DNA of 28,785 bases, taken from contig JAUZQT010000117.1 in assembly GCA_030950825.1 (NCBI GenBank), positions 1 through 28,785 on the forward strand. The letters run 5' to 3'. This document shows positions 7,970 through 15,568 of this stretch, piece by piece. The position numbers and the translations under genes are program-made. Origin of the DNA: Mariprofundaceae bacterium (GTDB taxonomy: Bacteria; Pseudomonadota; Zetaproteobacteria; Mariprofundales; Mariprofundaceae). Each line of letters begins with the position of its first letter. Within the stretch, counting starts at the first letter, position 1. The notes beneath the pieces are model-generated. The model saw only the letters and a program-made list of their open reading frames with translations, was not told the DNA's origin and did no database searches.

Positions 7970-8452
7970 TTAAGTTTTAGCAACGGAATGCTGGATACAC
8001 CGACGTCTGGCTTTAAAAAAAGTTTTAATTTGCGCGCTGCACTGCTCCGCAAGCACACCACCGTGAACTTCTGTCTGATGATTCAAGCGATTATCCGATA
8101 AAAGTGTGTATAAAGATTCCACCGCACCAGTTTTTGGCTCGGATGCGCCATAGCTTACAGCTTTGATACGTGCATGAATGATTGCGCCCGCACACATTAT
8201 ACAAGGCTCCAACGTTACAAATAAACGGGCATCAAGCAATCGGTAATTACACATGGCATTGCATGCTTTACGGATAACCTGAATTTCTGCATGTGCAGAA
8301 GGATCATGCAGACTGATCGGCGCGTTATGCGCCTCAAATTGTTGCCCATCTGCCAACACAAGCACAGCTCCGACAGGCACTTCACCCATTTCGGCGGCTA
8401 AGCTGGCCTGTGCCAATGCCAACTGCATATATTCTTCATCCGATAGCATCAT
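7970..8452 (-). CDS. tadA: tRNA-specific adenosine deaminase TadA
   Basis: TadA converts A34 to inosine in the anticodon of tRNA-Arg(ACG), which allows decoding of CGU, CGC and CGA. The 160-residue protein carries the zinc deaminase core: HAE (His54, catalytic Glu56) and PCIMC (Cys84, Cys87), with VPVGAV before it and the FFKARR tail typical of TadA. It starts at one of two consecutive ATG codons. Only five bases separate it from the stop of the upstream permease gene, so it is probably translated from the permease transcript. That pairing is most likely opportunistic, since tadA is a housekeeping gene with no link to peptide uptake. Confidence 0.95.
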   Translation of the reverse strand: MMLSDEEYMQLALAQASLAAEMGEVPVGAVLVLADGQQFEAHNAPISLHDPSAHAEIQVIRKACNAMCNYRLLDARLFVTLEPCIMCAGAIIHARIKAVSYGASEPKTGAVESLYTLLSDNRLNHQTEVHGGVLAEQCSAQIKTFFKARRRCIQHSVAKT

Positions 8453-8457
8453 GATTG

Positions 8458-9288
8458 TTATGACTTTAATTTTGGATCAAACACGTCTCGCAGGCCTTCT
8501 CCCAGCAGATTATAACCCAATACTGTGATAAGAATCGCCAAACCAGGGTAAAGCGATAACCACCAAGCCAGTTGGATATTATCTTTTCCCTCAATAAGGA
8601 TATTGCCCCAAGATGGATCAGGTGGTTGTACGCCCAGTCCCAAAAAAGACAATCCCGATTCCACCAATACCGCGCCTGCAATACCCAACACTGCCGATAC
8701 CATGATCGGCCCCATGGCATTGGGCAGTAAATATTTCCATATCAAGCGTAGTGGGCTCACCCCCAAGCTTTCTGCCGCTTGAATAAATTCACGACTACGC
8801 AGTGATAAAAACTCAGCACGAACCAGACGGGTGACACCCATCCAAGAGGTTAAACCAATAACAATCATTATATTCCAAATCGAAGGCTCTAAAAAAGCAA
8901 TCACTGCCAGAATCAAAAAGAAGGTAGGAAAACACAATACCATATCGGTACTGCGCATAATCCATGTGTCCATGTGCCCGCCCATATAACCAGCTATAGC
9001 ACCCAAAGCGACACCAATAGAAATAGACAAGCCTACTGCCACAAAACCCACGGCCAATGAAATTCGTGCGCCATACAGCATTCGGGAAAACACATCGCGG
9101 CCTAAAGTGTCTGTACCACACCAGTGCTGCCATGATGGTGGCAATAAAATATTACGCACCTGAATAGCCGTCGGATCATAGGGTGCAAGCCAAGGTGCAA
9201 ATGCCGCAAGAAAAGTGATGCTCAATACAATGCTTCCGCCAAATAACATGAGAGGCTGACCTTTTAAGTAGTGCCACATGTTTTTCAT
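8458..9288 (-). CDS. Peptide/nickel-type ABC transporter permease (DppC/OppC family)
   Basis: This is the second inner-membrane permease of a peptide-type ABC importer. It has an N-terminal membrane segment, the family stretch HWCGTDTLGRDVFSRMLYGA, several further hydrophobic segments and the cytoplasmic EAA loop EFIQAAESLGVSPLRLIWKY that docks onto the ATPase. SGLSFLGLGVQPPDPSWG near the C-terminus is also typical. I prefer the ATG at 9288 (MKNMWHYL, 276 residues) because AGGA lies eight bases upstream. The ATG at 9318 would add ten residues but sits inside a 14-bp tandem duplication and has poor spacing. It follows the other permease gene on the same strand and precedes tadA by five bases. 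Confidence 0.93.
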   Translation of the reverse strand: MKNMWHYLKGQPLMLFGGSIVLSITFLAAFAPWLAPYDPTAIQVRNILLPPSWQHWCGTDTLGRDVFSRMLYGARISLAVGFVAVGLSISIGVALGAIAGYMGGHMDTWIMRSTDMVLCFPTFFLILAVIAFLEPSIWNIMIVIGLTSWMGVTRLVRAEFLSLRSREFIQAAESLGVSPLRLIWKYLLPNAMGPIMVSAVLGIAGAVLVESGLSFLGLGVQPPDPSWGNILIEGKDNIQLAWWLSLYPGLAILITVLGYNLLGEGLRDVFDPKLKS

Positions 9289-9299
9289 AAAATTATCCT

Positions 9300-9330
9300 G
9301 CCATACCTTTTCTGCCATGCCTTTTCTGCC
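9300..9330. repeat. 14-bp tandem duplication at the 5' end of the permease gene
   Basis: GCCATACCTTTTCT (9300-9313) and GCCATGCCTTTTCT (9314-9327) are adjacent copies differing at one base, followed by another GCC. On the coding strand this places two ATGGCAGAAAAGG-like starts ahead of the preferred start at 9288. A 14-base unit changes frame, so gain or loss of a copy would alter only the upstream alternative start. Confidence 0.6.
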
Positions 9331-9357
9331 ACATCAAAGGAAACCTAGAAAAATTTA

Positions 9358-10335
9358 TCATGATCCATGCCTTATGCGTGGATCAGCCCAAGCATAAGCT
9401 AGGTCTGCCATCAAATTACCAATCAGGGTCAGTACTGCCCCGATTACCGTAATACCCATCACCACCGTATAATCACGCGCTAAAATCGCCTCATAAAACA
9501 AACGCCCCATGCCAGGTAATGAAAATAAATACTCCACAACCACCGAACCACCAATCAATCCAGGAATGGAGAGCCCCAATAAGGTGATGATTGGCAAAAT
9601 AGCATTCTTTAGTGCCAAACGATAACGAATGCTATGTTCTGGAACCCCCATCGCCCGTGCTGTCGTAATATAATCAGCACGAATCACTTCCAGCATACCT
9701 GTGCGCATAAAGCGGCTAATACCAGCCAAACCACCAATCGCAGACACAAATACAGGTAAAATTAAATGTTTGAAAAAATCGGCTTGCTGCTGCCAAAAAC
9801 TCATCTGCTGCCAGTTATAGTCATGAATACCAGAAATGGGCAGCCAATTCAGATTTACCCCCAACGCCATCATTAGCAACAAGCCCAACCAAAATGATGG
9901 AATGGCAAAACCAATAAACACAAACACCGTCATGCCTCGGTCAAGCCATGAATCCTGCCGCACCGCGCTTATCACACCAATGGGAATCGCAACCAAAAAA
10001 ATAACCAACATCGCCAACACATTGATCCATAAGGTTACAGGCAAACGTTCCAGAATTTTATCTAAAACGGGTCGACGATCACTGGAAAAAGATTCGCCGA
10101 AATCAAGAACAGCCAAGCGTTTGAGCCAATTCCAATACTGCTCATATAAAGGCTTATCCAAACCATAATAGGTACGCAGGCGTTCGATATCCTGTGTGGA
10201 AACCTTGGGATTGAACGCCTGACCTGTCACCGCAGGTTCGCCTGGCGCAAAATGCATCATGGCAAAAGAAATCATCGTGATACCCAATAGTAGCGGCAGT
10301 ATACCCAATAGGCGTTTAAGTGCGTAAGATCTCAT
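9358..10335 (-). CDS. Peptide/nickel-type ABC transporter permease (DppB/OppB family)
   Basis: This 325-residue first permease begins MRSYALKRLLGILPLLLGIT, a typical N-terminal membrane segment followed by MISFAMMHFAPGEP. The periplasmic part has RLRTYYGLDKPLYEQYWNWL and LDFGESFSSDRRPV, both family hallmarks. The EAA loop is DYITTARAMGVPEHSIRYRL, and the end VVEYLFSLPGMGRLFYEAIL with ARDY is also typical. It pairs with the DppC-type permease downstream. No solute-binding protein or ATPase gene is in the window, and the 290 bases upstream hold no recognisable binding protein, so the substrate cannot be named and the partners must be encoded elsewhere. The ATG at 10335 lacks a clear ribosome-binding site. 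Confidence 0.93.
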   Translation of the reverse strand: MRSYALKRLLGILPLLLGITMISFAMMHFAPGEPAVTGQAFNPKVSTQDIERLRTYYGLDKPLYEQYWNWLKRLAVLDFGESFSSDRRPVLDKILERLPVTLWINVLAMLVIFLVAIPIGVISAVRQDSWLDRGMTVFVFIGFAIPSFWLGLLLMMALGVNLNWLPISGIHDYNWQQMSFWQQQADFFKHLILPVFVSAIGGLAGISRFMRTGMLEVIRADYITTARAMGVPEHSIRYRLALKNAILPIITLLGLSIPGLIGGSVVVEYLFSLPGMGRLFYEAILARDYTVVMGITVIGAVLTLIGNLMADLAYAWADPRIRHGS

Positions 10336-10475
10336 CGTCGCAGCTTACGAGACTTCTACGGCAGCTGCTAGGGCGATCTTCAAAACTGTTCAACATGCTT
10401 ACAAAAAACTGGCCAAGCACTGAAAATCTCACTTCCAAGAACCTATTGAAAAGGCTACTAAGAGGGGCGCACACT

Positions 10476-10610
10476 TCACACCTTACAAGCCTTGTAGGCA
10501 GTTATAATGATTAAAGAATAGAAGTGCTTTTTCATTGACTGCAAAGTGATATCAAATGCTTTTGAAATGTTGTCATATTGATCTCGAATTTTTCTGATGT
10601 TTTTCTTCAT
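10476..10610 (-). CDS. Possible 44-residue small ORF of unknown function
   Basis: An ATG 16 bases after the DUF3683 gene stop opens a 44-codon frame reading MKKNIRKIRDQYDNISKAFD and ending YSLIIITAYKACKV. It is lysine-rich at the start with a short hydrophobic end. There is no clear ribosome-binding site and I recognise no family. The surrounding spacer 10336-10625 contains nothing else I can support, so this may be a chance frame. Confidence 0.2.
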   Translation of the reverse strand: MKKNIRKIRDQYDNISKAFDITLQSMKKHFYSLIIITAYKACKV

Positions 10611-10625
10611 AACAGCCCAATACAT

Positions 10626-13600
10626 TTACATCAAGACGCGTTCAATTCCGCCATCTTTTATTTGTTGAACAAACTTCTTCTGCCAGTCATCTCCATGCAA
10701 CTGTTTGATCAATTCGACCACAATATAATCAGCTTCCACATTGCTTTCACCCTCCAAACGATTCAAGCCCTGTAAACAAGATGGGCAAGATGTTAAGATT
10801 TTTTGTGTACCCTCACCCTTCTGGGACAAAGCTTCACTAGCTTCTGCCATACGCTCTTCTTTGCGCGACCTTATTTTCCCAGCAATAGCTGGGTTGGCAA
10901 CGGCCAATGTACCTGCCTCACCACAGCAATCTTTTGATTCTATCGCATCGTGACTTAAAAGTGCTTCAATCGCTGCCGCTGAACCATGCCGTTTGAGCGG
11001 GGTGTGACAGGGTTCATGATACATATACTGCACACCGTCAGCCGCACTGACATTGACATCTTGTGTCATTAAATACTCGTGAATATCAATGAGCGGTGCA
11101 TTTGGGAACACTTCTTGCAGCTGATAACGGGTTAATTGGTCGTAGCATGTACCACAAGACACCACAACAGCTTCAAAATCCAAGTAGGACAAAGCATTTT
11201 TCAAGCGGTGAAACAGCACCCGATTGTCGTAGGTTATTTTATCCCCTTGGGCATGATCACCCGATGCTGTGCTTGGGTAGCCACAACACAGGTAAGAAGG
11301 TGGCAACACCACATTCAAGCCCAAATCAAACAACATTGCCTGTGTTGCTAGGCCCACTTGTGAAAACAAGCGCTCTGAGCCACAGCCAGGGAAATAAAAT
11401 ACTGCCCGCCCATTGGCTTTTTTAGAATCGCGCAGAATCGGAATCATGTTTTTATCACGTGACTCAATACCTAGCTGTTGCCGTGCCGTATGCAAGGGAA
11501 GGCTTGGTAGAGGGCGTTCAATAAAATTGATAAGTTGCGCCTGCACACCATCAAGGTTGCGTTTGGCTGCGGGTACAGGTTTTACCAGACCAACTTTTTT
11601 TGCCAGTATATGTAAAAGACGATGCCCCGCATAACCCCAGCGAATCACCACTTCACGCATAATACGAACAGCGTCTGGGTTTTTAATAACCAGAAAAGCC
11701 AATGACAGTTTTGATCCCAAATTAAAGCGTGCTTGGCCTTTATCTTTGAGTAAAGCACGCATTTTTTCTGTCACTACACCAAAATCAATATTGACGGGGC
11801 ATGGCGCTTCACATTTGTGACAAATCGTACAATGATCTGCTACATCATGTAGGCCTCCAAATTGTTCAAATGAAATCCCTGCCCCTGTTTGAGACTCATA
11901 CAAAAATGCCTCAATAATAGCACCCGATGCCTGAATTTTATTGCGTGGAGAATATAGCATATTAGCACGTGGAAAATGGGTGTTGCATACAGGCTTGCAT
12001 TTACCGCACCGTAAACACGGTGAAATCTCTTCAGATAACTCGGTAAGATCCGCCGCTTCCATAATGACTGCTTCATGTTCGAGCAAATTAAAGCTGGGAG
12101 TATAAGTCAGGCTTAAATCTAAATTGGGCTGTAGCTTTCCACGATTAAACAAATCCTCTGGGTCAGCTTTTTTTAAATAATCGGCGGTTTCCTGCAAAAT
12201 ATCGCTGCTTAAGTACTCCAGCTTGGTGATGCCAATACCATGTTCACCTGAAATAACACCGCCCAGAGCTTCGGCTTTGGCCATGACTTTTTCAACCACA
12301 TGATGAGCCCTGCGCATCATCATATAATCATTTGAATTGACGGGAATATTGGTATGCACATTGCCATCACCTGCATGCATATGCGTTGCTACAACGACGC
12401 GCCCTGATAGTACACGCTGGTGTGTTGCCTTAATATTTCCCAGTAACGTTTCATTGCCACGCAAGTGGTCTAAAATCGGTGTTTCAACTTCTTTGCGGTA
12501 TGAAATACGCAGATCACCACGTTGAATAACGCGAAAGAGTGATTCAGTGCGTTTATATACCGCATCCCCCGTCAACTCGGCAAAATCTTTGGCAGGCTCA
12601 TTCAAGCCTTTTAGCATGCGGTTCCAGTTACATACTGCCTGCTGTACCACTTGTAAACATGTATCAATTTTTTCAGCGAGAAAGACATCATCTTCAAGAT
12701 TTAACTCGTCACGTACCAATTGATTATCCGAATGCAAATGCTGCTTGGTTTCTGTTAAATATTTACCCAGCGCTTCAACAATATCGAGCTTGTTAGCAAT
12801 GGAATTTTCAATGTTTAAATACTCAACATAATCATTGTATTCCGATAAACGGGGCAAAGGAATTACTACATCCTCATTCATTTTAAAGGCACGGGTATGC
12901 TTGGCAATGGCTGCCATACGTCCACGATCTCCCCAAAATCGACCCCTATCTTCCTGAGAAATTGCTACAAAACCTTCACCATTTCCCTGTGATGCTATCT
13001 TACAAATATCGGCACAGGCTTGGGCAACAGCCACCGCATCATTGCCTGAAATATCAATAAGCAGCACAACACGAGGGCGTTCACGCCGTGTCGATTTACT
13101 TACATAATTAATGGCTTTAACATATTTCTCATCAAAATGTTCAAAACCTTCGATATAAGCCCCATCCATAGCATCAATATGGGTCTTAATACCCACCAAA
13201 GCTTTGGTGGCATCATCAAGTATTTGACCAAAAAACTCACAACATACAGTGCGAGTTACATCATAAGCACGGTGTAAAATAAATGTTGCTTGCGTAATAA
13301 AACCATCGGTACCTTCTTTTTGAATACCAGGAAGGCCGCCCATGGCTTTGCGTGTCACATCCTTACCCAACCCTTCTTTACGGAAAATAGAGCCAGCAAT
13401 ATTCATCACTTCTTCGGAAATAAACGTGCCATCGTTGCCAGATGTTCGGGTTAATTTGAATGAAACTTCAGCCTCATCATGCAACTTGGCCATATTATGA
13501 TTTAGCCGTTCAACTTCCAGCCAATGCCCATCGGGTGTTACCATCTTCCAGCTGAGAAGGTTATCAACACAGGTTCCCCATATTACGGCATGTTTACCCC

Positions 13601-14432
13601 CCGCATTGGATGCGACATTGCCGCCAATGGTACAAGCCCATAAGCTGGTTGGGTCGGTTGCAAAAATATGTGGCTTGGATGCCTCCATAACCTTGCCTGT
13701 CACAGCGCCTGCCCATGCAGTAATCGTGCTCACTTCACCTTTATTGCCAATATTGCGCGTTTGAACCTCGCCTATATGGTCAAACTTTTCGATATTGATC
13801 ATCACGGCATTATTGGATAACGGTACCGAACCACCACATAGCCCTGTTCCACCGCCACGTGGGATAATGATTAAGCCCATGTCGGCAATGGCACGAACCA
13901 AGCCTGGAATTTCATCGGGATGATCGGGTGTTACCACGCAAAAAGGTGCATGAGAGCGCCAATCAGTGGCATCGGTGGCATGATGACTCAGTGTAAATGC
14001 ATCAAAATGAATATTGTTAGCATGGGTAAATTTTGCCAGCGCTTTTTTTGCTTTACGTCGTTTCTTAGGCTCTTCATCAAACCACGCATAAAAGCTTTCC
14101 AACATACGATCTGTGCATGCTTCTACTTTTTGTGCCCGAGGATTATCTGTTGCGCCACGGGCAATACGCTGCAAACGCTCTTGGTGCCGTTTGCGCATTT
14201 GCTTTAAACGTCTGGGATGTTTTAACATGTCATTCTTTAAAAAAACATTGCGTTCAATAACCCATACATCACCAAGAATCTCAAACAACATGCGTGCTGA
14301 ACGTCCTGTACGGCGCTGCTCACGCAAGACATTTAAATCATCCCAGAGCTCCTCTCCCAAAAAGCGCTTGACGATTTCACGATCCGAATAGGAGGTGTAG
14401 TTATATGGAATTTCACGGATATTTTCAGACAC
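10626..14432 (-). CDS. DUF3683/FAD-linked oxidase/4Fe-4S/CCG fusion dehydrogenase
   Basis: This 1268-residue protein fuses modules usually found in separate D-lactate or glycolate dehydrogenase subunits. Residues 1-150 are the DUF3683-type N-terminus. A PCMH FAD-binding domain has PRGGGTGLCGG (191-201). The FAD-oxidase C-terminal domain has HMHAGDGNVH (684-693) and SGEHGIG (728-734). Two ferredoxin-like clusters follow: CLRCGKCKPVC (806-816) and CTICHKCEAPC (868-878). The tail carries CCG-type cysteine motifs: FPGCG, PPSYLCCGYPS, SCGTC, CCGEAG and SCPSC. The architecture predicts oxidation of a 2-hydroxy acid, probably D-lactate or similar, with electrons passed through Fe-S centres to the respiratory chain; substrate and acceptor are inference. 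Start is GTG at 14432 with GGAG six bases upstream. It is monocistronic. Confidence 0.93.
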   Translation of the reverse strand: MSENIREIPYNYTSYSDREIVKRFLGEELWDDLNVLREQRRTGRSARMLFEILGDVWVIERNVFLKNDMLKHPRRLKQMRKRHQERLQRIARGATDNPRAQKVEACTDRMLESFYAWFDEEPKKRRKAKKALAKFTHANNIHFDAFTLSHHATDATDWRSHAPFCVVTPDHPDEIPGLVRAIADMGLIIIPRGGGTGLCGGSVPLSNNAVMINIEKFDHIGEVQTRNIGNKGEVSTITAWAGAVTGKVMEASKPHIFATDPTSLWACTIGGNVASNAGGKHAVIWGTCVDNLLSWKMVTPDGHWLEVERLNHNMAKLHDEAEVSFKLTRTSGNDGTFISEEVMNIAGSIFRKEGLGKDVTRKAMGGLPGIQKEGTDGFITQATFILHRAYDVTRTVCCEFFGQILDDATKALVGIKTHIDAMDGAYIEGFEHFDEKYVKAINYVSKSTRRERPRVVLLIDISGNDAVAVAQACADICKIASQGNGEGFVAISQEDRGRFWGDRGRMAAIAKHTRAFKMNEDVVIPLPRLSEYNDYVEYLNIENSIANKLDIVEALGKYLTETKQHLHSDNQLVRDELNLEDDVFLAEKIDTCLQVVQQAVCNWNRMLKGLNEPAKDFAELTGDAVYKRTESLFRVIQRGDLRISYRKEVETPILDHLRGNETLLGNIKATHQRVLSGRVVVATHMHAGDGNVHTNIPVNSNDYMMMRRAHHVVEKVMAKAEALGGVISGEHGIGITKLEYLSSDILQETADYLKKADPEDLFNRGKLQPNLDLSLTYTPSFNLLEHEAVIMEAADLTELSEEISPCLRCGKCKPVCNTHFPRANMLYSPRNKIQASGAIIEAFLYESQTGAGISFEQFGGLHDVADHCTICHKCEAPCPVNIDFGVVTEKMRALLKDKGQARFNLGSKLSLAFLVIKNPDAVRIMREVVIRWGYAGHRLLHILAKKVGLVKPVPAAKRNLDGVQAQLINFIERPLPSLPLHTARQQLGIESRDKNMIPILRDSKKANGRAVFYFPGCGSERLFSQVGLATQAMLFDLGLNVVLPPSYLCCGYPSTASGDHAQGDKITYDNRVLFHRLKNALSYLDFEAVVVSCGTCYDQLTRYQLQEVFPNAPLIDIHEYLMTQDVNVSAADGVQYMYHEPCHTPLKRHGSAAAIEALLSHDAIESKDCCGEAGTLAVANPAIAGKIRSRKEERMAEASEALSQKGEGTQKILTSCPSCLQGLNRLEGESNVEADYIVVELIKQLHGDDWQKKFVQQIKDGGIERVLM

Positions 14433-14510
14433 AAATCACTCCAAAGTAGCGTTTATTCACAAAAAAACCGCAGCATACCTATGCAACATGAAAAAGTCCT
14501 AAATATCAAT

Positions 14511-14677
14511 CTAGGAACGGGAATTAAATAACATGTGCATTTGAAGCGCAGTGTTTTTGTTCAGCATGAAGGCGCAAAAAGCGAGCATAGCCTGCTACGT
14601 AAGCTTTTTTTGCAACGCCCATGCTGGGCAAAAAGACAAGCATGAATTGCGCAAGTTATTTAATTCCCGTTCCCTAG
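14511..14677. mobile_element. 167-bp palindromic element bounded by CTAG (MITE-like, type B)
   Basis: The left end CTAG-GAACGGGAATTAAATAAC (14511-14532) is the exact complement of the right end GTTATTTAATTCCCGTTC (14655-14672), which continues C-CTAG (14673-14677). The interior is also imperfectly self-complementary, so the whole element can fold as one long hairpin. No frame inside looks like a transposase. The short CTAG at both edges could be a target duplication. It abuts the insertion-sequence end repeat at 14674. Confidence 0.7.
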
Positions 14678-14712
14678 GAGGCTGTCCGAGAATAGAAAGA
14701 CCTACTGCGAAA
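14674..14712 (+). repeat. Insertion-sequence-end-like repeat, copy 2
   Basis: CTAGGAGGCTGTCCGAGAATAG followed by AAAGACCTACTGCGAAA matches the inverted copy at 25618-25656 over about 39 bases with one mismatch. It lies just beyond the C-terminal end of a transposase remnant, on the side where an element terminus is expected. I therefore read it as the terminal repeat of the degraded insertion sequence. Confidence 0.75.
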
Positions 14713-14850
14713 CCCAGTTCTCCAGTGATTAAAGTTTTGAAGTGATCGCCTTGTAATCCCTAGTCTTTCGCTTGGCGGCCTGTAGATAGAATTTAAGCCC
14801 TCAAGGATACCGTTATTGATCTTACTCTTGCCAACGTATTTATTTGCCAT
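14697..14850 (-). pseudogene. C-terminal remnant of an ISL3-type transposase
   Basis: On the minus strand, MANKYVGKSKINNGILEGLN is followed, after a frame change near 14785, by LQAAKRKTRDYKAITSKL. After a second frame change near 14731 comes LITGELGFAVGL. Joined, these match the ISL3 (IS204/IS1001/IS1165) C-terminal pattern: INNGILEGLNS, then IQAAKRKARGY, then YLIAGKL. Everything N-terminal of this, including most of the catalytic core, is absent, so it cannot transpose. This remnant plus element B accounts for nearly all of the 460-base gap before the cytochrome gene. Confidence 0.7.
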
Positions 14851-14893
14851 ATGATCGTTCTTTTTAAAATAGACTTGTTTTTATAGGTGAATA

Positions 14894-15250
14894 ATGAATA
14901 TGATATATCGTACTTATATACTGGTTGTTTTTTTATTTATCGCACTACCAACGGCCACAGCCGCTGATGCGAAGGCTGGAAAACTTATTTTTGATAGGGT
15001 CTGCGTACATTGCCATGCCATAGGCGGAGATAGTAAATTCGCACCAAATTTAAAAGGTATTGGTGAGCGTCGCGATATTGTTTGGCTGAATAAATGGTTA
15101 AAAAGTCCAAAAGAAGTGTTGAAATATGATGAATATGCACAAAAGCTACTGGAGAATAATGCCTACTCACTCACTATGCCAACATTTCCCAGTATGAAAA
15201 ATGATGAGAAACGCGCCAATGTCATCGCATATTTATTGGATTTTTTTTAG
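14894..15250 (+). CDS. Small periplasmic monohaem cytochrome c
   Basis: The 118-residue precursor has a signal peptide (hydrophobic YILVVFLFIALPTATA, probable cleavage near residue 23-25). A class I cytochrome c fold follows: haem site CVHCH (Cys37, Cys40, His41), the APNLKGIGERR loop, a likely axial Met95 in SLTMPTFPS, and the C-terminal helix ANVIAYLLDFF. It should carry electrons in the periplasm; the partner cannot be told from the neighbours. AGGTG lies just upstream of the ATG. The TAG stop is the first three bases of the 167-bp element that follows. Both flanks are repeats, so this gene is isolated. Confidence 0.9.
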   Translation: MNMIYRTYILVVFLFIALPTATAADAKAGKLIFDRVCVHCHAIGGDSKFAPNLKGIGERRDIVWLNKWLKSPKEVLKYDEYAQKLLENNAYSLTMPTFPSMKNDEKRANVIAYLLDFF

Positions 15251-15414
15251 CCCGCATTATTCATGAATCGCCGTGATGATCGCGCCGAAGCTTTGTTTGC
15301 AACGGATTTTTTGCCATGAGTGCCGTAGCCATGCATACGGTCGATTGGCAAAGGATTCGTTGCGGACAAAGGAGCAAGCGAGGGCGCGGCAGCATTTGTG
15401 AATAATGCGGGCTA
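15248..15414. mobile_element. 167-bp palindromic element bounded by TA (MITE-like, type A copy 1)
   Basis: The left end TAGCCCGCATTATTCA is complementary to the right end TGAATAATGCGGGCTA. Imperfect pairing continues about 75 bases inward on each side, leaving a loop around GCCGTAGCCATGCATACGG, so the whole element can form one hairpin. It has the same length as the diverged copy at 27239-27405. No internal gene is seen. TA at both edges fits a TA target duplication, as in IS630/Tc1-type elements (inference). It begins in the stop codon of the cytochrome gene. The remaining spacer to gyrA (15415-15568) must hold the gyrA promoter. Confidence 0.8.
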
Positions 15415-15568
15415 GGAGGCTGAGCCCTCTTTTCAATATCTCATGACTGAGCACTGCATGCTTGGCTGGGTTTAAAACGGATGGTCTTAGTTTTAAATCT
15501 TATACTCTTATGAGATTATGCGGAGCCAGTTTAGGTGTCACTTTTGAATTTTCAGCGTGGAGATAAAT

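Noticed and set aside
7855..8101. Frames of 68 and 79 residues on both strands between the helicase and tadA
   Set aside because: Both overlap the tadA 3' end in other frames and resemble no protein family.
14551..14745. 64-residue plus-strand frame ending in LGGCPRIERPTAKPSSP
   Set aside because: It runs through the palindromic element and the insertion-sequence end and has no family match; the similarity to the DUF455 tail is due to the shared repeat.
15248..15414. The palindromic element as a structured RNA gene or tRNA
   Set aside because: No cloverleaf or anticodon arm is seen, and the terminal repeats, the TA edges and the second copy are better explained by a mobile element.
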